NCBI RefSeq assembly: GCF_014193425.1
Contig: NZ_JACHZG010000001.1
Location: 2,542,001-2,606,000, forward strand
Direction: 5' to 3'
DNA length: 64,000 bases
From: Microlunatus antarcticus
GTDB lineage: Bacteria; Actinomycetota; Actinomycetes; Propionibacteriales; Propionibacteriaceae
Part shown: positions 11,418 through 21,941 of the stretch, in pieces
Layout of the letters: each line of letters opens with the position of its first letter
Position numbering within the stretch: the stretch's first letter is position 1
The notes under the pieces: model-generated
What the model saw: only the letters and a program-made list of their open reading frames with translations
Told to the model about the DNA's origin: nothing
The model's database searches: none
Program-made: the position numbers and the translations under genes

Positions 11418-12566
11418 TCAGTCGCGCAGGGCGACACCCGTCCGACCGGCCTCGGGGAGGGCGTCGACCGGGCGTACGGGACGTCGTCCGAGGGTGATCA
11501 GCAGCAGCACCAGGGCGAGCACGGCGACGACCGCGGCGACGGTCCACTGCCGGCTGCCGTGCACCAGGCCGAGCCCGATGACGCCGAACGAGACCAGGCC
11601 GGACCAGACGTACATGAGCAGCACCGCACGGCGCTGGCTGTGCCCGCGCTGGAGCAGGCGGTGGTGCAGGTGCTGCTTGTCGGGCAGGAACCACCACTTG
11701 CCCGCGTACGTGCGGCGGATGAAGGCCAGCGTCAGGTCGAGGAAGGGCAGCGCGAGGATCGCCAGGGGCAGCACGAGGGGCAGGATCGTCGGCACGAGTC
11801 CGCGATCACTGGCGAGCTGGGACGGGTCGATCTGACCGGTCAGACTCACGGTCGACGTCGCGAGCAGCAGCCCCAGCAGCATCGACCCCGAGTCGCCCAT
11901 GAACATCCGCGCCGGGAAGAAGTTGTGCGGCAGGAAGCCGAGGCAGACCCCGACGATCACCACGCTGATCAGGCTCGACGTCGTCGCCCGGGTGAGGCCC
12001 TGGCTGACCGTGTAGACGTACGTGTAGGTGAAGAAGGCGAAGGCCCCGATGCCCACCACCCCCGTCGCCAGCCCGTCGAGCCCGTCCGCGAAGTTCACCG
12101 CGTTGCAGCAGACGAGGATGAAGAACGCGGTGATCGCGATGGACGAGAACTGGTCCAGCAGGATGGGGTTGCCCGGGACCGGGATCCACAGCACCTTGAC
12201 CCCGAGCGCGACCGCGACGCCCGCAGCGAGGACCTGCCCCGCGAACTTGGCCAGCGCGGGCAGCTCGTAGATGTCGTCGAGCACCCCGACGACGCCGATG
12301 ACCGCCGCCGCCACGAGCACGGCCCGCGAGTCCTGCTGCACCGTCGCCTGGCTACCCAGGAACGGCAGCTGCCACGACAGCAGCAGCGCGGCCCCGACGC
12401 CACCCAGCATCGCGATCCCCCCGAAGTAGGGCATCTCGATGGTGTGCACGTCCCGGTCGCGGACCCGGGCCAGCGCCCCCACGCGGAACGCGAGCCGCCG
12501 GCAGAACGCGCTGCCGAGGTAGGTGACCGCCGCGGCGACCAGCAGGACGAGCAGGTACTCGCGCAC
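11418..12566 (-). CDS. wecA: WecA/MraY-family undecaprenyl-phosphate sugar-1-phosphate transferase
   Basis: 382 residues with about 11 membrane helices. Motifs of the polyprenyl-phosphate HexNAc-1-P transferase family: GGIAMLGG, DDIYELPALAKF, NAVNFADGLDGLATG (the Asp-rich catalytic loop), MFMGDSGSMLLG and the histidine loop DKQHLHHRLLQRGHS. It starts cell-wall polymer synthesis by loading GlcNAc-1-P onto a polyprenyl phosphate; the mycobacterial equivalent is Rv1302, also next to the atp genes. GTG start 4 bases after the tsaC stop. Confidence 0.9.
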   Translation of the reverse strand: MREYLLVLLVAAAVTYLGSAFCRRLAFRVGALARVRDRDVHTIEMPYFGGIAMLGGVGAALLLSWQLPFLGSQATVQQDSRAVLVAAAVIGVVGVLDDIYELPALAKFAGQVLAAGVAVALGVKVLWIPVPGNPILLDQFSSIAITAFFILVCCNAVNFADGLDGLATGVVGIGAFAFFTYTYVYTVSQGLTRATTSSLISVVIVGVCLGFLPHNFFPARMFMGDSGSMLLGLLLATSTVSLTGQIDPSQLASDRGLVPTILPLVLPLAILALPFLDLTLAFIRRTYAGKWWFLPDKQHLHHRLLQRGHSQRRAVLLMYVWSGLVSFGVIGLGLVHGSRQWTVAAVVAVLALVLLLITLGRRPVRPVDALPEAGRTGVALRD

Positions 12567-12569
12567 CGC

Positions 12570-13466
12570 CTAGCCCTGGTGCTCGGGCTCGGGGTCGACG
12601 CGGGGCTCGTCCGGCTGGGCGGGCGCGGCGGCGGCCGGCGAGGGCGCGGGGTCCGGCGCAGCGGCAGCCGGCGTGGGCTCAGGGTCCGGCTGGGCCGCGG
12701 GAGCCGCGGCGACGGCCTCGGGCTCCTCGAGGTCGCGCATCCCCGGAAGGGTCTGCCGCAGCGTCTCGAGGTCGATCGCGCCACGCCGCAGCAACTGCCC
12801 GTCGACGTGGCGGGTGAAGTCGACGATCGTCGAGGGCAGGGCCTGGCGCCCGCCCTCGGCCGCCGTGCCGAGGTCTCCCCCGTCGAGGTAGACCTCGACG
12901 CGGTCGCCGAGCTGGTCCACCGCCTCGTCGCAGGTCAGTGCGGCCGGACGGCCGGAGAGGTTCGCGCTGCTGACCGCGAGAGGCCCGGTCCGGCGCAGGA
13001 TCTCGCGGGCCAGCTCGTGCTCGGGGACGCGCAGGGCGATGGTCCCGTCGGTCTCCCCCAGGTCCATCCGCAGGCTGGGCTGGATCCGGCAGACGATCGT
13101 CAGAGGTCCGGGCCAGTGGACCTCGACCAGGTCGCGCGCCTCGTCGGGCACGTCGGTGGCCAGGGCCCGGATCAGGGCCCCGTCGCCGATCAGCACGGGC
13201 GGCGGCATGTCGCGGCCCCGGTTCTTGGCGTCGAGCAGCCGCTGCACGGCGGCGGGGCTGAAGGCGTCGGCGCCGATCCCGTAGACGGTGTCCGTCGGGA
13301 GCACGATGCACTCGCCGTCCGCCACCGCCCGTCGGGCCGCGTCGACCGCCTCGGCGATGGCCGCCGGGTCGTCCACGGTGCAGTCGTAGCGGGTGTACGT
13401 CGCGTCGTCGACCTCGCGGTCCTCGATCTCGACGCTCTCGCCCTCGTCCTCCGGCTCCACGGTCAC
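12570..13466 (-). CDS. tsaC: L-threonylcarbamoyladenylate synthase with Pro/Ala-rich tail
   Basis: 298 residues. The YrdC/Sua5 domain (about 35-225) makes threonylcarbamoyl-AMP for the t6A37 tRNA modification. Seen: CIVLPTDTVYGIGADAF, AKNRGRDMPPPVLIG, HWPGPLTIV, PLAVSSANLSG. After the domain comes a roughly 65-residue low-complexity tail of Pro, Ala, Asp and Glu, not a Sua5 C-terminal domain. GTG at 13466 overlaps the prmC stop (GTGA); the acidic first 25 residues are also unusual. Part of the prfA-prmC-tsaC translation operon. Confidence 0.92.
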   Translation of the reverse strand: MTVEPEDEGESVEIEDREVDDATYTRYDCTVDDPAAIAEAVDAARRAVADGECIVLPTDTVYGIGADAFSPAAVQRLLDAKNRGRDMPPPVLIGDGALIRALATDVPDEARDLVEVHWPGPLTIVCRIQPSLRMDLGETDGTIALRVPEHELAREILRRTGPLAVSSANLSGRPAALTCDEAVDQLGDRVEVYLDGGDLGTAAEGGRQALPSTIVDFTRHVDGQLLRRGAIDLETLRQTLPGMRDLEEPEAVAAAPAAQPDPEPTPAAAAPDPAPSPAAAAPAQPDEPRVDPEPEHQG

Positions 13467-14347
13467 CCCGCCATCCTGCCAGCGGTCCGGCGTACGGCCG
13501 TGACGAAGCGCGGCCGCCCGGTCAGGTCCTGGTGGTCCCGGATGCCGGTGAAGGCCTGGCTCTGCGTGACGACGTCCGGCGCGGACGCGCCCTGGACGTC
13601 GGCGTGCTCGAAGCAGAGCAGCCCGCCGGGCCGCAGCAGCCGGGCGGCGACCCGCGTGACGACCCGGATCGCGTCGAGGCCGTCGTCCCCGGAGAACAGC
13701 GCCGTCAGGGGGTCGTGGTCGCGCACCTCGGGCGCGACGGAGGCGTACGCGTCGAGCGGGATGTAGGGCGGGTTGGCGATGACGAGGTCGACCTGGCCGT
13801 CGAGCACGTGCAGGGCGTCTGCCATGTCGCCGACGTAGAGCTCGACGAGCGTGTCGGCGAGGTTGCGGCGGGCGTACGCGGCGGCCTCCGGCGAGACCTC
13901 GACCGCGTACACGTCGAGGAACGTGAGCTCGGTGGCGAGCGCCTTGGCGATCGCGCCGGAGCCCGCGCACAGCTCGACGACGCGGGGCCGGCCCCCGGTG
14001 GCGATGGCCGGACGCAGCGCGTCGACCGCCCACCCGGTCATGACCTCGGTCTCGGGCCGGGGCACGAAGACGCCCGGACCCACCTCGAGCTCGACGTGGC
14101 GGAAGTACGCCCGACCCGTCAGGTGCTGCAGCGGGACCCGGGCGGCCCGGCTCGCGACGAGGACCTCGAAGGCCGCGACCTCGTCGTCGCCCACCCCGTC
14201 GAGCAGCGGGATGCGCGCCGGCTCGATGCCGCACACGTACGCCAGCAGGGTCCGTGCGTCGGCCTCGGGCGAGGCCACGCCGGCGTCGCGCAGCCGCGCC
14301 GCGGCGTCGCTCAGGACGGCACGGACGGGGTGCGGGGCAGAGGTCAT
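13463..14347 (-). CDS. prmC: Release factor N5-glutamine methyltransferase
   Basis: 294 residues. Helical N-terminal domain followed by a SAM-binding Rossmann domain with VVELCAGSGAIAKALA and the catalytic NPPY motif (LVIANPPYIPLDA). Methylates the GGQ glutamine of RF1 and RF2; its substrate gene prfA is directly upstream. ATG at 14347 lies 16 bases after prfA. Confidence 0.95.
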   Translation of the reverse strand: MTSAPHPVRAVLSDAAARLRDAGVASPEADARTLLAYVCGIEPARIPLLDGVGDDEVAAFEVLVASRAARVPLQHLTGRAYFRHVELEVGPGVFVPRPETEVMTGWAVDALRPAIATGGRPRVVELCAGSGAIAKALATELTFLDVYAVEVSPEAAAYARRNLADTLVELYVGDMADALHVLDGQVDLVIANPPYIPLDAYASVAPEVRDHDPLTALFSGDDGLDAIRVVTRVAARLLRPGGLLCFEHADVQGASAPDVVTQSQAFTGIRDHQDLTGRPRFVTAVRRTAGRMAG

Positions 14348-14363
14348 CGGGCCGGCTCCCCCG

Positions 14364-15443
14364 TCAGGTCGGTTCGCCGACCGCGGCGAGGCGGGCGGCC
14401 GTGTCCGCCTCCTGCAGCGCCGTGACGACGGGCTGCAGCTCGCCGTTGAGGACCTGGTCCAGGTTGTAGGCCTTGAAGCCGATCCGGTGGTCGGAGATGC
14501 GGTTCTCGGGGTAGTTGTACGTCCGGATCCGCTCCGAGCGGTCGACCGTCCGGACCTGGCTGCGGCGGGCCGCGGAGGCCGAGCTCGCGGCCTCCTCCTC
14601 GGCGGCGGCGATCAGCCGGGCCCGGAGCATGCGCATGGCCTGCTCGCGGTTCTGCAGCTGGGAGCGCTCGTTCTGCATCGACACGACGATGCCGGTCGGC
14701 AGGTGCGTGATGCGGACGGCCGAGTCGGTCGTGTTGACGCCCTGGCCGCCGGGGCCGGAGCTGCGGTAGACGTCGATGCGCAGGTCGTCGGGGTTGATCT
14801 CGACCTCGGTCTCCTCGACCTCGGGCATCACCAGGACGCCGGCCGCGGAGGTGTGGACCCGGCCCTGGGACTCGGTGACGGGGACCCGCTGCACGCGGTG
14901 CACGCCGCCCTCGAACTTGAGGACGCCGTACGGCATCTGGTCCGGCTCGCCGAGGCTGGCCGCCTTGATGGCGGCCGTCACCGTGCGGTAGCCGCCGAGG
15001 TCGGTCTCCTGGGCGTCCAGGACCTCGACCTTCCAGCCGCGCAGCTCGGCGTAGCGGGAGTACATCTTCAGCAGGTCGCCGGCGAAGAGGGCCGACTCCT
15101 CGCCGCCCTCGCCGGACTTGATCTCGATCAGGGCGTCCGCGGAGTCGTTGGGGTCGCGCGGGGCGAGCAGCCGGGTCAGCCGGTCGACGACGGGGACGAT
15201 CTGCCGCTCGAGCTCGTCGGCCTCGGCCGCGAACGTCGGGTCCTCGGGCGCGAGCTCTCGCGCGGCGGTGAGGTCCTCGTCGAGGCGGTGGTACTCGTCC
15301 AGACCCTTGACGATCGGCGTCAGCTCGGCGTAGCGCCGACCGACCCGACGCGCCTTGGCGAGGTCGGTGTGCGTCGAGGCGTCCGCGAGCTGGGCCTCGA
15401 GCTGCGCGAACTCCTCACGCAACGGCTCTGCTGACTCGAACAC
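14364..15443 (-). CDS. prfA: Peptide chain release factor 1
   Basis: 359 residues. Reads UAG and UAA at the ribosome. Visible: the GGQ loop ([21 protein letters not shown], ester-hydrolysis centre), the helix [12 protein letters not shown] and the terminal [20 protein letters not shown]. The start codon is GTG or ATG-type at 15443 with GGAGGAGAT just upstream. Confidence 0.96.
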   Translation of the reverse strand: MFESAEPLREEFAQLEAQLADASTHTDLAKARRVGRRYAELTPIVKGLDEYHRLDEDLTAARELAPEDPTFAAEADELERQIVPVVDRLTRLLAPRDPNDSADALIEIKSGEGGEESALFAGDLLKMYSRYAELRGWKVEVLDAQETDLGGYRTVTAAIKAASLGEPDQMPYGVLKFEGGVHRVQRVPVTESQGRVHTSAAGVLVMPEVEETEVEINPDDLRIDVYRSSGPGGQGVNTTDSAVRITHLPTGIVVSMQNERSQLQNREQAMRMLRARLIAAAEEEAASSASAARRSQVRTVDRSERIRTYNYPENRISDHRIGFKAYNLDQVLNGELQPVVTALQEADTAARLAAVGEPT

Positions 15444-15486
15444 CGGATCTCCTCCACTCGCACCGCATCACACCTGGCGAACGCAT

Positions 15487-15527
15487 GAGCGCCGGGAGCG
15501 AGGACGTCGTCCCCGCTCCCGGCGCTC
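15487..15527. terminator. Intergenic terminator between rpmE and prfA
   Basis: Arms GAGCGCCGGGAGCG (15487-15500) and 15514-15527 pair over 14 bp, and an inner GGAC-gtc-GTCC extends the stem. It lies directly after the rpmE stop on the minus strand. Confidence 0.8.
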
Positions 15528-15534
15528 GGTGGAG

Positions 15535-15756
15535 CTAAGCCTTCTTCGCAGCCTCGGAAGCGGCGTAGCGCTTCTGGAACCGGGCGACGCGGCCGCCGGT
15601 GTCGAGGATCTTCTGCTTGCCCGTGTAGAACGGGTGGCAGGCCGAGCAGACGTCGACGCGCATGGTCTCGCCACCGGTGCTCTTGGTCGTGAACGTGTTG
15701 CCGCAGGTGCAGGTGACCTGGGTGTCCGCGTACGCGGGGTGGATGTTGGCCTTCAT
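15535..15756 (-). CDS. rpmE: 50S ribosomal protein L31, zinc form
   Basis: 73 residues. Starts [19 protein letters not shown] and contains [12 protein letters not shown], giving the four cysteines of zinc-binding (C+) L31. ATG at 15756 has AAGGAG 7 bases upstream; the longer frame lacks such a site. Followed by the C-terminal RFQKRYA segment. Confidence 0.96.
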   Translation of the reverse strand: MKANIHPAYADTQVTCTCGNTFTTKSTGGETMRVDVCSACHPFYTGKQKILDTGGRVARFQKRYAASEAAKKA

Positions 15757-15845
15757 GTGGGTCTCCTTGTTGTTGGACCGGGTCGCCAGACGGGCGTGAA
15801 CCGGCACCGAGGATCAATCTTGCCGTACGGGCTCTACAACGCCAA

Positions 15846-15868
15846 AGGGCGGGATTTAGTCCCGCCCT
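15846..15868 (-). terminator. Rho-gene terminator
   Basis: AGGGCGGGA (15846-15854) pairs with TCCCGCCCT (15860-15868); on the minus strand it is followed by TTTGGC. It ends the rho transcript before rpmE. Confidence 0.78.
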
Positions 15869-15878
15869 GCGACGCTCG

Positions 15879-18122
15879 TCAGGCGGGCATGGATTTCGTG
15901 ATCGCGACCATGAAGTCGCGGTTGCTCTCGGTCTTCTTGAGCCGGTCGAGCAGCGTCTCCAGGCCCTGGAGGCTGTCGAGGCCGCCGATGACGCGGCGCA
16001 GCTTCCAGACGATGTTGAGCTCCTCGCGGGACATGAGCAGCTCCTCGCGGCGGGTGCTCGAGGCGTCGACGTCGATGGCGGGGAAGATCCGCTTCTCGGC
16101 GAAGTCGCGGCGCAGCCGGATCTCGGAGTTGCCGGTGCCCTTGAACTCCTCGAAGATCACCTCGTCCATCTTCGAGCCGGTCTCGACCAGCGCGGTGGCG
16201 AGGATGGTGAGCGAGCCACCGTTCTCGATGTTGCGCGCCGCACCGAGGAACCGCTTCGGCGGGTAGAGCGCGGCCGAGTCGACACCACCGGAGAGGATGC
16301 GGCCCGACGCCGGGGCGGCGAGGTTGTACGCGCGACTCAGGCGGGTGATGCCGTCGAGCAGCACGACCACGTCCTTGCCCGCCTCGACCAGGCGCTTGGC
16401 CCGCTCGATCGCGAGCTCGGCCACCGTGGTGTGGTCACCGGCGGGCCGGTCGAAGGTCGAGGCGATGACCTCGCCCTTGACGGTCCGCTGGAAGTCGGTG
16501 ACCTCCTCGGGACGCTCGTCGACCAGGACCACCATGAGGTGGACCTCGGGGTTGTTGGCCGCGATCGCGTTGGCGATGGCCTGCATCATCATCGTCTTGC
16601 CGGCCTTGGGCGGGCTGACGATGAGGGCGCGCTGGCCCTTGCCGATCGGCGCCATCAGGTCGACGATGCGGGTCGCGAGCTGGGTGGAGGTGGTCTCCAG
16701 CTTGAGCCGCTCCTGCGGGTAGAGCGGGGTCAGCTTGGCGAACTCGGGACGGTTGCGCGCCGCCTCGGGGTCGCCGCCGTTGACGGTCTCGAGCTTGACC
16801 AGCGGGTTGAACTTGGCCTTGCTGTCGCCCTCCTTGGACTGACGCAGCTGACCGGTCACGACGTCGCCCTTGCGCAGGCCGAACTTCTTGACCATGGCGA
16901 GCGAGACGTACGCGTCCTCGGGGCTGGGCAGGTAGCCGCTGGTCCGGACGAACGCGTAGCTGTCCATCACGTCGAGGATCCCGCGCGCCGGGGTGAGCAC
17001 GTCGTCGTCGGAGACCGTCGGCTCGTTCTCGTAACCGCGCTCCAGGCCCGCGCCACCGCGACCCGTGGTGCGGGGGTTACGGGTCTGCCGGTCCCGGCTG
17101 CGACGGCGCCGCCCACGACGACCGCCGCCGTCCTCGTCGTCGTCGTAGCGGTTCTGCTGGTTGTTCTGGCCCTGGTTGTTCTGGCCCTGGTTGCCCTGGC
17201 CGTTGCCGTTCCGGTTGCCGCCGTCACGCTGCCGGTCGCCGTTGCCGCCGTCGCGCTGGCCCTGGCGGTCGTCCTGCTGGCGGCCGTTCTGCCGGTCGTC
17301 CTGCTGACGCCCGTTCTGCTGGCGGTCGTCCTGCTGACGGTTCTGGTCACGGTTCTGGTCACGGTTCTGGTCGCGGTTCTGGTCACGGTTCTGGTCGCGG
17401 TTCTGGTCGCGGTTCTGGTCGCGGTCGCGCTGGCCGTCGCGGTTGCGCTGACGGCGCTCGCCGTTCTCGTTGCCGTCACGGTCGTTGTCGTCGCGGTCGT
17501 TGTCGTCGCGTCGACGCTCGGAACGCTCCGGGGAGCTGTCCTGGCGGGCGGACTCCTGGCCGGAACCGTTCGCGTCGGCCTGCGCCGGGCGGTCCGCCGG
17601 CTCGGACGTCTCGCGAGCAGCCTGCGGTGCCTTCTCGCGCAGCTCGTGCAGGGCGTTGGCGATGTCGTCGCCGCGGCCGGTGTCGCTGGCCCGGGACTCG
17701 GCACGAGCCTCCGTACGCGTCTCGCCGCCGTCGGACGCCGTCGGCTCGCCGGCGGCCCGCGTCGCGGAACGACGCCGGCGGGAGCCGCCCTCGGGCGCGT
17801 CGCCCGAGCTGCTGCCCCCGTTGGAGCTGCCACCGTTCGTGCCGCCCCCGGTGGAGGAGCCCTCGTTCGCGGAGCCCCCGGTCGGGGCGCCGCCGGACGA
17901 GCCCCCGTTGGAGGAGCCGCCCGTCTGCGCGCCCTGGATGGCGGAGATCAGCTGGCCCTTGCGCATGGCGCCGGTGCCCTTGAGGCCCAGCGAGCTGGCG
18001 AGCTGCTTGAGCTCGGGCAGCACCATCGAGTCCAGCCCGCTCCCACGACGCTTGCGGGCGCCGCCCTCGGCGGGGCCGTCGCCAGCAGCCGCGGAGGCTT
18101 CGCTGATCAAGGTGTCGGTCAA
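15879..18122 (-). CDS. rho: Transcription termination factor Rho with long disordered insertion
   Basis: 747 residues, far longer than the ~420 of enterobacterial Rho but usual in high-GC actinobacteria. Order: a Rho N-terminal SAP-like helix domain (about 32-62, [15 protein letters not shown]), a Gly/Ser-rich then strongly charged region of about 280 residues with at least seven tandem NRDQ units and DDRQQNGRQ repeats, the RNA-binding fold ([19 protein letters not shown]), and the ATPase core with [25 protein letters not shown] and [12 protein letters not shown]. Start is TTG at 18122 with AAAGGA 6 bases upstream; no better start exists. Confidence 0.95.
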   Translation of the reverse strand: MTDTLISEASAAAGDGPAEGGARKRRGSGLDSMVLPELKQLASSLGLKGTGAMRKGQLISAIQGAQTGGSSNGGSSGGAPTGGSANEGSSTGGGTNGGSSNGGSSSGDAPEGGSRRRRSATRAAGEPTASDGGETRTEARAESRASDTGRGDDIANALHELREKAPQAARETSEPADRPAQADANGSGQESARQDSSPERSERRRDDNDRDDNDRDGNENGERRQRNRDGQRDRDQNRDQNRDQNRDQNRDQNRDQNRDQNRQQDDRQQNGRQQDDRQNGRQQDDRQGQRDGGNGDRQRDGGNRNGNGQGNQGQNNQGQNNQQNRYDDDEDGGGRRGRRRRSRDRQTRNPRTTGRGGAGLERGYENEPTVSDDDVLTPARGILDVMDSYAFVRTSGYLPSPEDAYVSLAMVKKFGLRKGDVVTGQLRQSKEGDSKAKFNPLVKLETVNGGDPEAARNRPEFAKLTPLYPQERLKLETTSTQLATRIVDLMAPIGKGQRALIVSPPKAGKTMMMQAIANAIAANNPEVHLMVVLVDERPEEVTDFQRTVKGEVIASTFDRPAGDHTTVAELAIERAKRLVEAGKDVVVLLDGITRLSRAYNLAAPASGRILSGGVDSAALYPPKRFLGAARNIENGGSLTILATALVETGSKMDEVIFEEFKGTGNSEIRLRRDFAEKRIFPAIDVDASSTRREELLMSREELNIVWKLRRVIGGLDSLQGLETLLDRLKKTESNRDFMVAITKSMPA

Positions 18123-18379
18123 AGTGTGTCCTTTCGGAGCGGGCCGCTCGTGGCGTCCCAGTCCCGGGCCGGGTGTGATCACCTCGGCCGGTGGTGTGTG
18201 AGGCCCTCCCTCAACCGGCTGCCCGTCGGGGGCGCGTTGTGGCTGTGGGAAGTGACGCAGTGCTTGACACGGTTGGCGTCGCGCCATCGGGGGCGCCGCA
18301 CGACCAGTACTACGGGTGCGCTGGATCTGACCTCGGCCAGACCGGAGATGCACCGGCTGTGTCGAACACGTTCAGGCTA
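18123..18379 (-). promoter_or_regulatory. rho promoter and ~245-nt leader
   Basis: A TAGCCT -10 box lies at 18379-18374 on the minus strand. No convincing -35 box. Transcription from here gives a leader of roughly 245 nt before the TTG start. Long rho leaders commonly carry Rho autoregulation; that role is inferred here. No gene is visible in the interval. Confidence 0.5.
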
Positions 18380-18408
18380 GCACTGTCGTGGCCCGATCAC
18401 GTCGCACC

Positions 18409-19296
18409 TCACAACGCGTGCGCGGGTCGTCCGATTCCCAGGCGTCGGAAGCGGGTGCCCGGCTCGGCAACCTCCAGACCCCGCAGGTCGGCCTCGGTCC
18501 CGAGGACGACGACCGACGGACCCGCGCCGCTGATCGCCGCGGCGAAGCCGGCCGCGCGGAGCCGGGCCATCAGGGCGTAGGCCTCCGGCATGGCCGGCTC
18601 GCGGTAGCGCTGGTGCAGCCAGTCCTGCGTGCCGGCGTGCAGCAGGTGCGGGGCCTCGGCGACGGCGTGGACCAGCAGGGCGGCCCGTCCCGCGTCGGCC
18701 GCGGCGTCCGCGTGCGGCACCGTCGTCGGCAGCAGCCGGCGCGCCGCCCGCGTCTCCACCGCGACCTCCGGCACGACGACCGCCGCCCGCAGATCGTCGT
18801 GGACCCGGCCCTGCACCACCGCGACGTGCTCGCCGTGCCCGTACGCGAGCACGAAGCCGCCATGGATCGCGGCGGCGACGTTGTCGGGGTGGCCCTCGAC
18901 CCGGTTCGCGTGCCGCAGCACCCAGGCGCGGTCCTCCGCCCGCCCCGCCAGCGCCCGGGCCGCCACCAGCCCGGCCACGATCGCGGCGGAGGACGACCCC
19001 AGCCCCCGGCCGTGCGGGATCGTGTTGTGGCCGCGCAGCGCGAGACCCGGGGCCCGGAAGCCGAGGTCGTCGAGACCCTCGGTCACGCAGCGCACGACCA
19101 GGTGGGTCTCGTCGCGCGGCAGGACGTCGCTGCCCTCGCCGGTCACGTCGACCGTGACACCGGACTCGACGACCTCGATCTCGACGGTCTCGCGCCAGTC
19201 GAGCGCGAGGCCGAAGCAGTCGAAGCCGGGACCCAGGTTGGCGCTCGTCGCGGGCGCCTCGACGGTGACGCGCGTGCCCGGCTCGAGCGTCCTCAC
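18409..19296 (-). CDS. thrB: Homoserine kinase
   Basis: 295-residue GHMP kinase that phosphorylates homoserine. Motifs: VEAPATSANLGPGFDCFGLAL, the phosphate-binding HGRGLGSSSAAIVAGLVAA and the C-terminal FAAAISGAGPSVVVLG. GTG start at 19296, about 27 bases after thrC. Third gene of hom-thrC-thrB. Confidence 0.95.
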   Translation of the reverse strand: MRTLEPGTRVTVEAPATSANLGPGFDCFGLALDWRETVEIEVVESGVTVDVTGEGSDVLPRDETHLVVRCVTEGLDDLGFRAPGLALRGHNTIPHGRGLGSSSAAIVAGLVAARALAGRAEDRAWVLRHANRVEGHPDNVAAAIHGGFVLAYGHGEHVAVVQGRVHDDLRAAVVVPEVAVETRAARRLLPTTVPHADAAADAGRAALLVHAVAEAPHLLHAGTQDWLHQRYREPAMPEAYALMARLRAAGFAAAISGAGPSVVVLGTEADLRGLEVAEPGTRFRRLGIGRPAHAL

Positions 19297-19323
19297 CGGC
19301 CGCCCCGGCTCACGCGGCCCGCC

Positions 19324-20442
19324 TCACGCGAGCAGGCCGCACACCGCGGCGACGGCCGTCAGGTCGGGCGAGACGACCTCGGCCCGGACCGGGCCCCGGC
19401 CGGCGAGCGCGGTGTCGATGTCCTTCAGCCCGTGGCCGGTGACCGTGACGGTGATCTGCTGACCGGGCTCGAGCTCCCCCGTACGCCGCTTGGCCAGCAG
19501 CCCGGCGACACCCGCGGCCGACGCCGGCTCGACGAAGATGCCCTCGCGCGCGGCGAGGAAGGACTGCGCGGCCAGGATCTGCTCGTCGGTGACCATGTCG
19601 ATCAGCCCGCCCGACTCGTCGCGCGCGGCGATGGCCTGGGCGGCCGACGCCGGGTTGCCGATCCGGATCGCGGTCGCGACCGTCTCGGGGTCCAGCACCG
19701 GGTGGCCGAGCACCAGCGGCGCGGCCCCGGCGGCCTGGAAGCCCCACATCCGCGGCGTCCGGGAGGCGATCCCGGCCGCGTGGTACTGCGTGTAGCCGCG
19801 CCAGTAGGCGGTGATGTTGCCGGCGTTGCCGACCGGCAGGACGTGCAGGTCGGGCGCGTCGCCGAGGACGTCGACGATCTCGAAGGCTGCGGTCTTCTGC
19901 CCCTCGATCCGGATCGGGTTGACCGAGTTGACCAGCGCGACCGGGTAGTCGTGGGACAGCTTGCGGGCCAGCTCGAGGCAGTCGTCGAAGTTGCCGTCGA
20001 CCTGGACGACCCGGGCCCCGTGCACGATCGCCTGGGCGAGCTTGCCGGTCGCGATCCGGCCCGCCGGGAGCAGCACGATCGTCTCGAGACCGGCCTTCGA
20101 CGCGTACGCCGAGGCCGAGGCGGAGGTGTTCCCGGTCGAGGCGCAGACGACGGCCTTGGCGCCGCTGCCCGCGGCCGCGGACAGGGCGAGCGTCATCCCG
20201 CGGTCCTTGAAGGAGCCCGTCGGGTTGGCGCCCTCGACCTTGACCCAGGTCTCGCACCCGAGCTCGTCGGAGAGCCGTTCGGCCAGGACCAGGGGCGTGC
20301 TGCCCTCGCCCAGCGTGATCACCGGGTCGGTGTCGGCCAGCGGGAGCCAGGCGCGGTAGCGCGAGATCACCCCGGCGGTGGCGCGGAGGGCGATCGGAGC
20401 CTGCTCCGGCCCGGCCGCGACGTCGGCCACGGTGTCGGTCAT
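19324..20442 (-). CDS. thrC: Threonine synthase
   Basis: 372-residue PLP enzyme converting O-phosphohomoserine to threonine. The PLP lysine is in [12 protein letters not shown], with substrate-binding [12 protein letters not shown] and the glycine-rich [15 protein letters not shown] at 20442 overlaps the hom stop in ATGA with GGAGAGG upstream. Short class typical of actinobacteria. Confidence 0.96.
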   Translation of the reverse strand: MTDTVADVAAGPEQAPIALRATAGVISRYRAWLPLADTDPVITLGEGSTPLVLAERLSDELGCETWVKVEGANPTGSFKDRGMTLALSAAAGSGAKAVVCASTGNTSASASAYASKAGLETIVLLPAGRIATGKLAQAIVHGARVVQVDGNFDDCLELARKLSHDYPVALVNSVNPIRIEGQKTAAFEIVDVLGDAPDLHVLPVGNAGNITAYWRGYTQYHAAGIASRTPRMWGFQAAGAAPLVLGHPVLDPETVATAIRIGNPASAAQAIAARDESGGLIDMVTDEQILAAQSFLAAREGIFVEPASAAGVAGLLAKRRTGELEPGQQITVTVTGHGLKDIDTALAGRGPVRAEVVSPDLTAVAAVCGLLA

Positions 20443-21806
20443 GCCTCTCCCTCCACACGCATCACGCTGGTCACGTCCCGGACGGACGGCAGGTCGCGCA
20501 AGGCCTCCACGGTCGCACTCAACGCGGAGTCGCGGGCGCGGTGGGTGACGACGACGAGCTGCGCGTCGGCGCCGCGCCCGTTCTGCCGCACGGTCTGGAT
20601 GGAGACGTCGTGCTCGGCGAAGACCTGGGCGACCGAGGCGAGCACGCCCGCGACGTCGGCCACCTCGAGGGACAGGTGGTAGCGGGTGGTCACCTCGCCG
20701 ATCGGCGACACGCGCCGTGCGGCGTAGCTGGACTCCCCCGGCCCGAGCGCCCCGCGGACCCGGTTGCGCGCGACCGTCACGAGGTCGCCGAGGACCGCGC
20801 TCGCGGTCGGCGAGCCGCCCGCGCCGGGGCCGTAGAACATCAGCCGCCCGGCCGAGCGCGACTCCACGAACACGGCGTTGTACGCGCCGCCGACGGCCGC
20901 CAGCGGGTGCGTGCGCGGGATCATCGCCGGGTGCACGCGGACGGAGACGCTGCGGCCCGAGCCGTCCGCGGCCTCGTCCGAGAGCTGGCACAGCGCGACG
21001 AGCTTGACGACGCAGCCGATCTCGCGGGCCGAGGCGATGTCCGAGGACGACACGTCGGTGATGCCCTCGCGGTAGACGTCGGCGGCCGTCACGCGGGTGT
21101 GGAAGGCGAGGCTCGCCAGGATCGCGGCCTTGGCGGCGGCGTCGAAGCCCTCGACGTCGGCGGTCGGGTCGGCCTCGGCGTACCCCAGCTCCTGCGCCTC
21201 GGCGAGGGTCTCGGCGAATCCCGCGCCATCGGTGTCCATCTTGTCGAGGATGAAGTTCGTCGTGCCGTTGACGATGCCGGTCACCGCGGTGATCTCGTCG
21301 CCGACCAGCGACTCGCGCAGCGGCCGGATGATCGGGATCGCCCCGGCGACCGCGGCCTCGAAGTAGAGGTCGACGCGGTGACGCTCGGCGGCGGCGTACA
21401 GCGTCGCACCGTCCTCGGCGAGCAGCGCCTTGTTGGCGGTGACGACCGAGGCCCCGTTCGCCAGGGCCTCCAGGATCAGCGCGCGGGCCGGCTCGATGCC
21501 GCCGATGACCTCGATGACGAGGTCGACGTCGGGCCGGCTCACCAGCGCGTGCGCGTCGGTGGTGAACAGCGCGGGGTCGAGGCCCGGGCGCTCACGGTTG
21601 GCCCGCCGTACGGCGATGCCGACCAGCTCGAGCGGCCGGCCGACCCGCGCGCGGAGGTCGTCGGCCTGCTCCACGATGAGCCGCGCGACCTCGGAACCGA
21701 CGGTTCCGCAGCCCAGCAGCGCCACCTTGAGCGGACGGCCGGCGTCGAGCGCCGGGGCCTCGCTGGAGCGGGGCTCCGCCGAGGGTCGTACGTCCGTCAC
21801 TGTCAC
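20439..21806 (-). CDS. hom: Homoserine dehydrogenase
   Basis: 455 residues: NAD(P)-binding Rossmann domain ([18 protein letters not shown]), catalytic domain ([35 protein letters not shown]) and a C-terminal ACT domain ([20 protein letters not shown]) that usually mediates threonine feedback. GTG at 21806 is chosen because AGGAG precedes it by 7 bases; a second GTG lies two codons on. Confidence 0.96.
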   Translation of the reverse strand: MTVTDVRPSAEPRSSEAPALDAGRPLKVALLGCGTVGSEVARLIVEQADDLRARVGRPLELVGIAVRRANRERPGLDPALFTTDAHALVSRPDVDLVIEVIGGIEPARALILEALANGASVVTANKALLAEDGATLYAAAERHRVDLYFEAAVAGAIPIIRPLRESLVGDEITAVTGIVNGTTNFILDKMDTDGAGFAETLAEAQELGYAEADPTADVEGFDAAAKAAILASLAFHTRVTAADVYREGITDVSSSDIASAREIGCVVKLVALCQLSDEAADGSGRSVSVRVHPAMIPRTHPLAAVGGAYNAVFVESRSAGRLMFYGPGAGGSPTASAVLGDLVTVARNRVRGALGPGESSYAARRVSPIGEVTTRYHLSLEVADVAGVLASVAQVFAEHDVSIQTVRQNGRGADAQLVVVTHRARDSALSATVEALRDLPSVRDVTSVMRVEGEA

Positions 21807-21941
21807 CGAGGATCTCCTGCACCGGGTTGGCGCCGCCCGAGGGTCGCGGCGCAGCAATTGTTCCGCATCGGGGCCCTGCCCACATCCCTTGTTCCACAGT
21901 CCGGCGGGGACGAGCAGTCCTGCGGCGGGTCCTTCTCGCGG

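Noticed and set aside
17339-17430. Short tandem DNA repeats, considered as a CRISPR or minisatellite
   Set aside because: They are 12-bp in-frame codons for NRDQ inside rho with no spacers. No CRISPR array is present anywhere in the window.
16431-18380. A 649-codon open frame antisense to rho, rich in Val, Ala and Leu and looking like a membrane protein
   Set aside because: The hydrophobic repeats are the mirror of the NRDQ repeats in Rho. No start or ribosome site, and rho is certain on the other strand.
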